From an uncultured Candidatus Melainabacteria bacterium (lineage in GTDB: Bacteria > Cyanobacteriota > Vampirovibrionia > Gastranaerophilales > Gastranaerophilaceae), in contig CAKUXM010000021.1 of assembly GCA_934700335.1 (NCBI GenBank), positions 1-25,186 of the forward strand: a DNA stretch of 25,186 nt. The letters run 5' to 3'. Numbering within the stretch: position 1 is the stretch's first letter; the number at the start of each line of letters is the position of its first letter. This document shows, one piece after another, positions 1 to 7,368 of the stretch. The notes under the pieces were generated by a model. The model searched no databases, had not been told where the DNA came from, and saw only the letters and a list, made by a program, of their open reading frames with translations. The translations under genes and the position numbers were made by a program.

Positions 1-177
1 GCAACAGCAGCGTTGGGTGATGCTGGTTCACCTGTTTCTGATACAACTCTTGGTCCAACTTCTGGACTTAACGCAGACGGACAACACGACCACATCAAAG
101 ATACTTGTATACCAACATTTTTACACTTTAATATACCAATTATAATCTTTGCTCTTATTGCTATTTATATTTTTTAA
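1..177 (+). CDS. Na+/H+ antiporter, NhaC-type family (C-terminal fragment)
   Basis: The first reading frame is open from base 1 and encodes the last 58 residues of a membrane transporter, ending in TAA at 175-177. The fragment reads SPVSDTTLGPTSGLNADGQ followed by HDHIKDTCIPTFLH, then a hydrophobic helix (residues about 41-58) that ends the protein. This Ser/Thr/Gly-rich loop with an Asp-His-Asp-His segment and a closing transmembrane helix is what I recall from NhaC-type Na+/H+ antiporters of the inner membrane, which exchange sodium for protons. The family call rests on recalled motif similarity, and a related ion-transporter family is possible. The start lies left of the window. Its stop codon abuts the stop of the minus-strand gene at 178 with no spacer and no visible terminator hairpin. 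Confidence 0.65.
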   Translation, partial: ATAALGDAGSPVSDTTLGPTSGLNADGQHDHIKDTCIPTFLHFNIPIIIFALIAIYIF

Positions 178-2100
178 TTAGCCTAATTTTATTGAATTTT
201 CGTGCTTGCCTATTAAATGTATGAATTCTTTTACTAAAGACTCATTCCATTTTTTGCCAGCTTCTTCTTTAATAACTTCAAGAGCTTCTTCTTTAGACAA
301 TTCTTGTCTATAAGGTCTCTTTTCAGTCATTGCAAAATAAGCATCAGTAATAAGAATAATTTGAGAAACAAGAGGAATTTCAGGACCTTTTATGTGGTTA
401 GGATAGCCTGTACCGTCCCAATTTTCATGGTGTTTTTCAATAATTGGAATTACGTCTTGTATATCTGAAATTGGTTTCAAAATTTCTCTAGCTGCAATAA
501 CAGGGTGTTCTTTAATGTGAGCTAATTCTTCACTTGATAAAGGCTCTTTCTTTTGAAGTAGTTCTTTTGGAAGCATTAAATTTCCAATATCATATAAAAG
601 CATTGCAACTTTTAAATTATCAAGTTCTTCTGGCGCAAGTTCAAAATGTTTTGCAAGCATTGTCGCAATAAGTAATTTTGATTTTGTAGAACCCTCTAAG
701 TGAGAAGGATTGTAAGTTTTTGCAAGCATATCTGCAACTGTATAAACCATTTCCTTTGGTGAATTACTTTCAACTGTTGAAGTTTTTAACTTGTCGCATA
801 ATTCTTTAGAAAAACCTTGTTCAACAGGAACTCTTTGTTTAGATAAAATATCAATAAACGCATCAATTGCACGTTCTTGCCATGTAGATTGATTGTTAGC
901 TTTTGCCAATGTAACTTGATTTCTGCCGTTGCGTTTTGATTGATACATAGCTTGGTCTGTTAATTCTAACAGTTCTTCAATATCATCAGATTGCTCTAAG
1001 AAGGTTGCAACACCCAAACTTGCTGTAATTTTACCAACAATTTCAATGGGCGAATTCTCAATAGCTTTTCGAATTCTTTCTGCAGCAATCATACCACCAT
1101 TTGAATCAATACCAGGAAGAAGTACGTTAAACTCTTCCCCACCCATTCTTACAGGAATATCGATTGAACGTGCGTTTTGTTTTAAAACATTTGAAATTTG
1201 TTGAATAGCCAAATCCCCTAAAGAGTGTCCAAACTTATCGTTAATATGTTTTAAATGATCTAAGTCGATACCAATAATTGTAAATGGTTGATGTTGACGT
1301 TTTGCACGAGTAACCTCCTTATCAAGACATTCTTGAAAATATCTTCTGTTGTACAAACCAGTCAACGCATCTGTTACAGCTTGATCTTTTACAACCTTGA
1401 ATAAATTTACGATAGTCAACGCAAGCTCAATTTGTCTTGCAAACAATTTTAAGAAATCTAATTCACCTTCTGTAAGCTCTTCACGGTAAGACATTACACA
1501 AAGCACTCCAAAGTCTTTATTAATTGTTTTTAAAGGGAGAACTATAAATGAACGGCATTTTGCATTTGATAAAATACTTTCCATTGCTTCTTCATCTAAA
1601 TCCATAAACAAAGATTCTAAACCAGCTCTAAGATCTTTGCTGTGAGTTATTTCGTTCTTAACTAAAGCCTTCCAAACTAATTTGTTTTTATCATAAAGCA
1701 ATCGGTTAGATTTTAAATGACCTTTGAATAATTTTGAAGTTCTTTCTGTATTATCATCTTCTGACATAGCGATTATTTCAGCATAATCACCATTTTCATC
1801 ATTTTCTTTTTGAATAATCACACAACTTAAATAGTTAAGTTCGGTTTGAAGAGTTTCTACAGTAGTTTTTAAAACACTAGAAATAGGTTTCGCCGAGTTC
1901 ATCATATCCCAGATGTGTTGCAATGTTAACATACGCTGGTTTGCAACCTTCAACTCGTATGTTCTTTCTTCAATTTCCTTTTCTAATTCGGCATTTCGTT
2001 CATATATTTCTAAAAAATCTTTTTTACCAGTATATAAATTATTTTCAACCTCTGTTATCTGTTTTGTAAAATTCTTTATTTTGCCGAGAAAGTTTTTCAT
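178..2100 (-). CDS. GAF-GGDEF-HD-GYP cyclic-di-GMP signalling protein
   Basis: A 640-residue soluble protein. In order: a coiled coil (about 30-58), a GAF-like sensor domain (about 75-235), a GGDEF diguanylate cyclase domain (about 240-400) and an HD-GYP-type domain (about 430-630). The cyclase looks active: it has GGEEF at 320-324, the metal-binding IDLDH segment at 278-282, and an inhibitory I-site RSID at 311-314, exactly five residues before GGEEF as in PleD-type cyclases. The HD-GYP domain keeps HHENWDGTGYP (557-567), but the HD dyad is YD (503-504) and the following DIGK is DIGN. That half may therefore be a weak or inactive phosphodiesterase, or a binding module. There are no membrane segments. 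An AAGGA ribosome site (2109-2113) precedes the ATG at 2098-2100. The opposite combination, synthesis and degradation of c-di-GMP in one chain, is common for such fusions. Confidence 0.9.
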   Translation of the reverse strand: MKNFLGKIKNFTKQITEVENNLYTGKKDFLEIYERNAELEKEIEERTYELKVANQRMLTLQHIWDMMNSAKPISSVLKTTVETLQTELNYLSCVIIQKENDENGDYAEIIAMSEDDNTERTSKLFKGHLKSNRLLYDKNKLVWKALVKNEITHSKDLRAGLESLFMDLDEEAMESILSNAKCRSFIVLPLKTINKDFGVLCVMSYREELTEGELDFLKLFARQIELALTIVNLFKVVKDQAVTDALTGLYNRRYFQECLDKEVTRAKRQHQPFTIIGIDLDHLKHINDKFGHSLGDLAIQQISNVLKQNARSIDIPVRMGGEEFNVLLPGIDSNGGMIAAERIRKAIENSPIEIVGKITASLGVATFLEQSDDIEELLELTDQAMYQSKRNGRNQVTLAKANNQSTWQERAIDAFIDILSKQRVPVEQGFSKELCDKLKTSTVESNSPKEMVYTVADMLAKTYNPSHLEGSTKSKLLIATMLAKHFELAPEELDNLKVAMLLYDIGNLMLPKELLQKKEPLSSEELAHIKEHPVIAAREILKPISDIQDVIPIIEKHHENWDGTGYPNHIKGPEIPLVSQIILITDAYFAMTEKRPYRQELSKEEALEVIKEEAGKKWNESLVKEFIHLIGKHENSIKLG

Positions 2101-2274
2101 TCAATATATCCTTAGGGTTTTTCCTAACATTATACTACATCTTTTTGTTGTAGTAAATATGGACTTTTAAAAAATTATCATTAAATAAAAAAAGTACACT
2201 AAACGTATGGTCTAATTTATTAAAACAAATGAGATAATGTGAATAGAGATATGTTTAATTTTGGGGATTAACGT

Positions 2275-3678
2275 ATGATACCAAGAGTTGGACCGAGACA
2301 ATATCCAATTACAAAGCCACAAGTTAATAAAGAAGAGGAGTCTCAAAAAGCTTCTGCAGAAACCCAACAAGAAGGTGAAAATCTTCAGCAAAGTAAAGGG
2401 TTAGCTTATACTGAAGAAAGACAGACTCAACTTCCTTCTGGTGCTGAAACTCGTTCAAACATGGTTCAGACACCTCAACCTCAACATTCTGAAATCACAA
2501 ACGAAAACGGTTTGTGCAAATCTCATACACCTTTAAGCCAACGCAGCACTAAAATTAACATTGCTCAAATCCTAAAAGATTTTAAAAATACAGCTGTTGC
2601 TATCGCAACTCCAGATGATTTGATGGAAGAAGTTGACGGCTATATCGGACTTATCAAAAAACAAGTTGCAAAAGATAGCCCAAATATCAAATTAATCCAA
2701 GCAAACTTAAAAAATGCAGGTGGATTACTTGATAAATACATTTCTGACACTTTGAACAAAGATTCTAAGGTTGTTCAGAATTGGGTTGATGCCGTATTCC
2801 TACAAGACGTTAACTACAAATACGATGATGAAGAAGTTAACGTAGACTTTTTGGTAAACTTCCCTGAAAAGAAAGAAGAACCTAAGGCTGAAGCTCAACA
2901 ATCAGAACAGCCTCAACAAGTTCAGCCACAAAAAACTGAAGATAAAGATAAAGATTTAAAAAATAAATTTATAAAAGCTAAAAAAGAAGCTTCTATTGAA
3001 CAATTCAGAGAAGCCTTAGCTTTGACCGACACAGCAGAAGATAAAGAAATTAAGCCTAAAATTACATTTGAAATGGGTAAAATTTACGATAAACAGGATA
3101 AATTACCAGAAGCCCTAATCTGTTATCAACAAACTCTTGAAAATTCAAACGATAAGAATTTGAAATTCCAAACACATTATTCAATGGCAAAAATCTATGA
3201 TGACGTAAATGAGTTTGAACCCGCAATTGACCACTATTTCATAGCAATTGGATATGCAGGTGAAGCAGAAAACGACGAAGCTCAAACAACATTTTTAACA
3301 AAAATGGCAAACATGTTTACTGATAAATACGATAAAAAAGCCTTCGATTTCTACGGTGAAGCCGAATACATTGCAACTCGTGTCAATAAACCAAAAGTAA
3401 AAGGCTTTGTATCAAGCAACACAGCAACAGCATACGATAAATTCAATATGCCAAAAAGAGCTCTTGAATATTATTCAGATGCAATTCAAAATTACACTAA
3501 AATAGATTCAACTGACAAAATCGCTATCAATTACAAGCGTGCAGGTCAATTAATGTCTGATTATAAGAAAAAAGATAAAGCAAAATCTTTACTTCAAAAA
3601 GCAATGAGCTATGCTATGAAGCTTGATGACAAGGACATGATGAAAGAAATTAATAAAGATTTGATAAATAATATGTAG
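2275..3678 (+). CDS. TPR-repeat protein with disordered Pro/Gln-rich N-terminus
   Basis: A 467-residue protein without signal peptide or membrane segments. Residues 1-90 are polar, low in complexity and rich in Gln, Pro, Glu and Ser. A short helical segment (about 93-190) is followed by a second Gln/Pro/Lys linker (195-227). The C-terminal half (about 228-467) is a run of tetratricopeptide-like helical pairs, for example EMGKIYDKQDKLPEALICYQ and SMAKIYDDVNEFEPAIDHY. TPR arrays are protein-protein scaffolds; no enzyme motif is visible and I do not recognise the specific family. The start is supported by GGGGA seven bases before the ATG. The gene is divergent from the cyclic-di-GMP gene across 174 bases of AT-rich DNA and ends just before a strong bidirectional terminator. 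Confidence 0.8.
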   Translation: MIPRVGPRQYPITKPQVNKEEESQKASAETQQEGENLQQSKGLAYTEERQTQLPSGAETRSNMVQTPQPQHSEITNENGLCKSHTPLSQRSTKINIAQILKDFKNTAVAIATPDDLMEEVDGYIGLIKKQVAKDSPNIKLIQANLKNAGGLLDKYISDTLNKDSKVVQNWVDAVFLQDVNYKYDDEEVNVDFLVNFPEKKEEPKAEAQQSEQPQQVQPQKTEDKDKDLKNKFIKAKKEASIEQFREALALTDTAEDKEIKPKITFEMGKIYDKQDKLPEALICYQQTLENSNDKNLKFQTHYSMAKIYDDVNEFEPAIDHYFIAIGYAGEAENDEAQTTFLTKMANMFTDKYDKKAFDFYGEAEYIATRVNKPKVKGFVSSNTATAYDKFNMPKRALEYYSDAIQNYTKIDSTDKIAINYKRAGQLMSDYKKKDKAKSLLQKAMSYAMKLDDKDMMKEINKDLINNM

Positions 3679-3695
3679 GCGGTTTTACAAGAAAC

Positions 3696-3731
3696 AAAAG
3701 GGCGACACAACTTCGTTGTGTCGCCCTTTTT
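3696..3731. terminator. Bidirectional rho-independent terminator
   Basis: A perfect 15-bp inverted repeat (3696-3710 with 3716-3730) has a GC-rich core GGGCGACACAA and a CTTCG loop. It is flanked by A's on the left and T's on the right. It sits between the TPR gene (+) and rpsO (-), which converge on it, and can serve both. Confidence 0.93.
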
Positions 3732-3746
3732 AGAACCTTATCGAGA

Positions 3747-4016
3747 TTAGCCTCTGATTTTTAATTTTTTAACTAATTCTCTGTAACCATCTAAGTTTGT
3801 ATCTTTTAAATATGATAAAAGTCTTTTTCTTTTACCAACTAACATTAATAGACCACGTTTTGTAGCGAAATCTTTTTTGTTAGATTTCATGTGCTCTGTT
3901 AATTCAGAAATTTTTTGGCTCATCATAGCGATTTGCACACTTGTAGAACCAGTATCTTTTTCGTCTTTACCATATTTTTTAACGATTGATGCTTTATTTT
4001 TTAAGTTGATTGTCAT
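3747..4016 (-). CDS. rpsO: 30S ribosomal protein S15
   Basis: The 89-residue product has the standard length for S15. It carries the family pattern of a short N-terminal helix, then GSTSVQIAMMSQKISELTEH, then the RGLLMLVGKRKRLLSYLK rRNA-binding helix (about residues 54-71). S15 binds 16S rRNA helices 20-22 early in small-subunit assembly. The start ATG is preceded by AAGGAAG at a good distance. In many bacteria rpsO lies next to pnp and autoregulates its own translation through the mRNA leader. No pnp is present here, and the 98-base leader region is too AT-rich for me to see a pseudoknot. Confidence 0.97.
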   Translation of the reverse strand: MTINLKNKASIVKKYGKDEKDTGSTSVQIAMMSQKISELTEHMKSNKKDFATKRGLLMLVGKRKRLLSYLKDTNLDGYRELVKKLKIRG

Positions 4017-4114
4017 TTCAAAACTTCCTTTTTTATTTATATCTCTACAATAAAGATATATAAAAAAAAGAAAAAAATCAATACATGAGATTAAAAATCT
4101 TTAACAAAGTTTAA

Positions 4115-4522
4115 TTAATCAGCAAAAATACTAATCAACATACCTTGTCTTTGAGAAGAGCAGTAATTGTCTGTGAATGTTTGAAGTCTTGATAATTCAA
4201 TATCTCTAGTACGTTCAGCATTTTTAGTTTCAATAGTTGAAGCATCATATTTTTCTTGATTTTGCTTACGAAGATATTCGCTAGATTGATACAATCTTGT
4301 TTTTTCTTTTAATCTATGATTTTCAGATTTTGCTTGATAAAATGCGTTTTTAACTTCTTTGTATACTTTACGTTGTTCTTGAAGTTGTTCAAAAAGAGAT
4401 TGAGAACGAGCTTGTTGTTCTTTTTTAATTTTAGCCAATTTAGCATCTTTTTTTTCTTTTGCAGCTTCTTGAGGGTCAGTGATATAACCAAAAGAATTAA
4501 ATTTGCTATTAACTTCTGTCAT
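4115..4522 (-). CDS. Small coiled-coil protein of unknown function
   Basis: A 135-residue, highly charged protein that is almost entirely helical. Residues about 20-115 are rich in Lys, Glu and Gln in heptad-like spacing (KLAKIKKEQQARSQSLFEQL and following), typical of a coiled coil. A short hydrophobic tail (GMLISIFAD) ends the protein. No signal peptide or membrane helix is present. The start is supported by AGAGGA eight bases upstream of the ATG. It shares strand with rpsO, 98 bases upstream of it, and may or may not be co-transcribed. I do not recognise the family; a FliJ-like or cytoskeletal helper shape is possible but there is no specific evidence. Codon use matches the neighbours. Confidence 0.75.
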   Translation of the reverse strand: MTEVNSKFNSFGYITDPQEAAKEKKDAKLAKIKKEQQARSQSLFEQLQEQRKVYKEVKNAFYQAKSENHRLKEKTRLYQSSEYLRKQNQEKYDASTIETKNAERTRDIELSRLQTFTDNYCSSQRQGMLISIFAD

Positions 4523-4593
4523 GCTAAATGTCCTCTTTTAATCTCTCGTACTTATATAAAGTTATTTTTTATAAAAAAATTGCCTTTTTGTAG

Positions 4594-4599
4594 TATGAT
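4594..4599 (+). promoter_or_regulatory. -10-like box directly before purB start
   Basis: TATGAT lies six bases before the purB ATG, with no Shine-Dalgarno sequence between them. If used, transcription would start at or next to the start codon and give a leaderless mRNA. No convincing -35 box is visible, so this is tentative. Confidence 0.4.
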
Positions 4600-4605
4600 A
4601 TTTGT

Positions 4606-5895
4606 ATGATAGAACGTTATTCAAGAGAAAAAATGAAGAAAATTTGGGATATTCAAACACGTTTTGAGTACTACCTAAAAGTCGAAATTGCAGTCTGCAA
4701 GGCATATTCAGAACTTGGTGCAATTTCTGTTAACGACTATGAACAAATTTCTAAATTAGCAAAATTCGACTTAACAAAAATTAACATTATCGAAAACGAG
4801 ATAAAACATGACTTTTTGGCATTTTTGACTAACGTCAATGAAAGTCTTGGCGAGTATGCAAAATATATGCACGTTGGACTTACAAGTTCTGACGTTATAG
4901 ATACCGCTTTTGCTCTCCAAATCAAGGAAAGCAGTGATATAATTTTTGAAGATTTAGACAAATTAATTAAACTTTTGAAGGAAAAAGCGTTTGTTTATAA
5001 AAACACTCTATGTATAGGAAGAACTCATGGTGTTCAGGCAGAGCCTATGACTTTTGGACTAAAACTTTTAAACTGGGTTGATATTTTAGAAAGAGAAAAA
5101 TCTAACCTTGAAAAAGCTGCTGAAAATGCTCGAGTAGGTCAAATTTCTGGACCTGTCGGAACATATAGCAACGTTAACCCAAAAGTTGAAAAAATTACTT
5201 GTAAAGAACTTGGTTTAAAACCTGCAAGAATTTCAACACAAATTATCCAAAGAGACATACACGCATTCTATATGCAAAACTTAGCTCTAATCGCAAGTGT
5301 AATTGAACAATTTGCAACAGAAATCAGACATATGCAAAGAACTGAAATCAGAGAACTTGAAGAAGGTTTTTCATCAAAACAAAAAGGCTCTTCAGCAATG
5401 CCTCACAAGAAAAACCCTATTCTTTGCGAAAACTTATGCGGACTTGCAAGAGTTGTAAAAAGCAATTCTATCGCAGCATTAGAAAATGTTGTACTTTGGA
5501 ACGAAAGAGATATTTCTCATAGTTCAGCTGAAAGAATAATTTTCCCTGATAGCTTAATTCTTATTGACTTTATGTTAAACAGAGTCATCGAATTAATAGA
5601 AAATTTAAAAATTAACGAAAAAAATATGACAAAAAACGCAAATTCATTTGGTGGAATCGTATTTTCTCAAAAAGTAATGTTAACCCTTGTAGAAAAAGGA
5701 CTAACAAGAGAAGATGCTTACAGATTAGTTCAAAGAAATGCCCTTGATGCTTTTGATAACGACGGCAATTTCAAAGAAAATCTTCTTTCAGATGCAGATG
5801 TACTAAAACATCTAACAGAAGAAGAAATCAATACGTGCTTTGACTACAAAACATACCTAAAACACGTCGACGATATCTTTGAAAGATTTGATTAA
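4606..5895 (+). CDS. purB: Adenylosuccinate lyase
   Basis: A 429-residue member of the fumarase/aspartase superfamily. It performs two steps of purine synthesis: SAICAR to AICAR plus fumarate, and adenylosuccinate to AMP plus fumarate. The superfamily signature GSSAMPHKKNP is at 261-271 in the flexible catalytic loop. TSSD (93-96) and RTHGVQAEPMTFG (139-151, catalytic His about 141) are the other active-site blocks expected for PurB. The protein is full length and cytoplasmic. It stands alone on the plus strand, divergent from the coiled-coil gene, without other pur genes nearby. No ribosome-binding site precedes the ATG, but the N-terminus MIERYSREKMKKIWD matches the family start, so the start call is firm. 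Confidence 0.95.
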   Translation: MIERYSREKMKKIWDIQTRFEYYLKVEIAVCKAYSELGAISVNDYEQISKLAKFDLTKINIIENEIKHDFLAFLTNVNESLGEYAKYMHVGLTSSDVIDTAFALQIKESSDIIFEDLDKLIKLLKEKAFVYKNTLCIGRTHGVQAEPMTFGLKLLNWVDILEREKSNLEKAAENARVGQISGPVGTYSNVNPKVEKITCKELGLKPARISTQIIQRDIHAFYMQNLALIASVIEQFATEIRHMQRTEIRELEEGFSSKQKGSSAMPHKKNPILCENLCGLARVVKSNSIAALENVVLWNERDISHSSAERIIFPDSLILIDFMLNRVIELIENLKINEKNMTKNANSFGGIVFSQKVMLTLVEKGLTREDAYRLVQRNALDAFDNDGNFKENLLSDADVLKHLTEEEINTCFDYKTYLKHVDDIFERFD

Positions 5896-5920
5896 GATTT
5901 AAAATATTAAGAATTCGCAA

Positions 5921-6130
5921 ATGAACAATAATGAATTGGCAGTTATCGAAAATAAAAATTTTAAATTAGATGTCAAAGTCATGCTTGACCGAGATTTGAT
6001 AAAATTATATAAATTTGGAACTAAAAGATTAAACGAACAATTCAAAAGATTTTTTGTTAAGATTAATTCCATTTATTCACAGAAAACTTATAATATAAAC
6101 TTCACAGAAAGCAAAAAAGAACCTGTTTAA
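5921..6130 (+). CDS. Small basic hypothetical protein
   Basis: A 69-residue open frame begins 25 bases after purB. The product is Lys/Asn/Phe-rich and basic, with a central helix-like stretch (DRDLIKLYKFGTKRLNEQFK) and no recognisable motif. There is no Shine-Dalgarno sequence. The last codons and the stop lie inside the terminator hairpin at 6113-6146, which is unusual for a real gene but not impossible. Base composition is like that of the neighbouring genes. It could be a small co-transcribed protein or simply an open stretch of the purB 3' UTR. Confidence 0.45.
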   Translation: MNNNELAVIENKNFKLDVKVMLDRDLIKLYKFGTKRLNEQFKRFFVKINSIYSQKTYNINFTESKKEPV

Positions 6131-6146
6131 AACAGGTTCTTTTTTT
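6113..6146. terminator. Bidirectional terminator after purB unit
   Basis: AAAAAAGAACCTG (6113-6125) pairs with CAGGTTCTTTTTT (6133-6145) around an AT loop, with A's on one side and T's on the other. It terminates the purB-side transcript (+) and the HEAT-repeat gene (-). The stop codon of the 69-residue ORF sits in the loop. Confidence 0.9.
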
Positions 6147-6167
6147 ATTTGATATTTTTAATAACAA

Positions 6168-7028
6168 TTAAAATGTTGTAGCAACTGGTTTCTTTTGTGG
6201 TGTAGCACCTGGAATTTGTTGCCAGTTAGCTGCCATAATTTTTTTGAATGATTTTAAAGCAGTATCTTCTAATTCACCTAATTCATCAGCTTCCATAATT
6301 AATTCTCTTAATGGTAACAATGAACGTTGGTCTCTAAGCACACCTAAAGCTGCGGCTGCACCAGCTCTAACTAATTCATTTTCGTTACGATCTTTCATAA
6401 CTTCAATTAATGCAGGCACTGCTTTTGTATCATTTAATTTACCTAATGAAGTTACTGCGTAAATTCTTACGTTAACCCATTCATCGTGTAACATATTGAT
6501 AACTTTGTCTACGGCTTTTTTGTTACCAATCTCACCTAATGCTCTTGTAGCGTCGCAACGTACGTTAACTTTTTCGTGATCTAACGATTTGATTAAAGCA
6601 TCTGTTGCAACATCACCAATTTCAATTAAAGCATCTGTTACTGTGATACAAACTTGTGGATTTTCATCATTTAAAGCTTCAACTAAAGGTTCAACCACAA
6701 TTTCTCCGCCTAAACGACCTAATGCTCTAGCTGCGCGAACTCTTACATCTACGTTTCTGTCTTCACGTAATGATTCGATTAAGTGAACTGTTGCTTTTGA
6801 GTCCCCTAATTCGCCTAATGCTCTAGCTGCGTATAAACGTACTGAACCATTTTTATCATTTTTCAAAACATCGATTAAAGGTTCAACTGCTTTTGAATCG
6901 CCCATTTCGCCTAAGATACGAGCTGCGTTATAACGAACCTTTTCTGAATTGCTTGTTTGTAAATCATTAATTAATTCTTCAAATGTTTTTTTAACTTGTT
7001 TTTTCTTGCTGTTAACACTAATTGTCAT
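6168..7028 (-). CDS. HEAT-repeat protein, PBS-lyase-like
   Basis: A 286-residue soluble solenoid with seven clear HEAT repeats that begin near residues 31, 63, 96, 126, 156, 187 and 220. Each has the pattern VRxxAARALGELGDxxAVxxLI with a conserved Arg and Asp. This is the PBS-lyase HEAT type first known from the phycocyanobilin lyases CpcE/CpcF, but the fold is widely used as a binding scaffold and the pattern alone does not imply pigment chemistry. Repeat four (VCITVTDALIEIGDVATDALI) is the most diverged. The C-terminus is a Pro/Thr/Lys tail. No membrane segment is present. The ATG is preceded only by a weak AGGGG nine bases upstream. Any partner is unknown; the neighbouring kinase is on the same strand but 340 bases away, so co-transcription is uncertain. 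Confidence 0.85.
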   Translation of the reverse strand: MTISVNSKKKQVKKTFEELINDLQTSNSEKVRYNAARILGEMGDSKAVEPLIDVLKNDKNGSVRLYAARALGELGDSKATVHLIESLREDRNVDVRVRAARALGRLGGEIVVEPLVEALNDENPQVCITVTDALIEIGDVATDALIKSLDHEKVNVRCDATRALGEIGNKKAVDKVINMLHDEWVNVRIYAVTSLGKLNDTKAVPALIEVMKDRNENELVRAGAAAALGVLRDQRSLLPLRELIMEADELGELEDTALKSFKKIMAANWQQIPGATPQKKPVATTF

Positions 7029-7368
7029 TTATTTTAACCCCTATTTACTACCAAATAAAATAATCGTTTTCCCTTACCTCTATATAAAAAAATTTGCTCA
7101 TAAAAAATTGACTTTTTTGAATAAACTTGTTTACATTTTCGTAACATTTGTTAAAAGTACACTTAAAAATTGTGCAGTTATTGGGTTCTGCGATAATACA
7201 CATATTTTTAAAGGGTAAGTTCAACACTTATACATGTATAATAGCATTTTTTTCAAGCCTTGTCTTTACTCCAAAGACATTATTTTATAAAAAAACATGA
7301 TTGTTTTTTAAAATGTTCGCACATTCAATTATTATTAAATCGCATGCCGGTCGTTTTATTACTGATTG
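7029..7368. other. Gene-free AT-rich spacer with small hairpins
   Basis: I see no gene here. It contains a TACATGTA palindrome (7231-7238) overlapping a TATAAT, a TGTCTTT/AAAGACA stem with a five-base loop (7261-7279), and an AT-only hairpin AAAAAACA/TGTTTTTT (7290-7309) that could weakly terminate the kinase gene on the minus strand. The promoter of the HEAT-repeat gene must lie here, but no convincing -35/-10 pair stands out. Confidence 0.5.

Noticed and set aside
1913..2170. Plus-strand 85-residue open frame over the cyclic-di-GMP gene start
   Set aside because: It is antisense to a clear gene, hydrophobic/Phe-rich as expected of reverse-read AT-rich codons, with no ribosome site.
2191..7163. 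Shared 10-mer AAAGTACACT at 2191-2200 and 7154-7163 as a regulatory motif
   Set aside because: Two copies of a 10-mer in 25 kb of AT-rich DNA are expected by chance.
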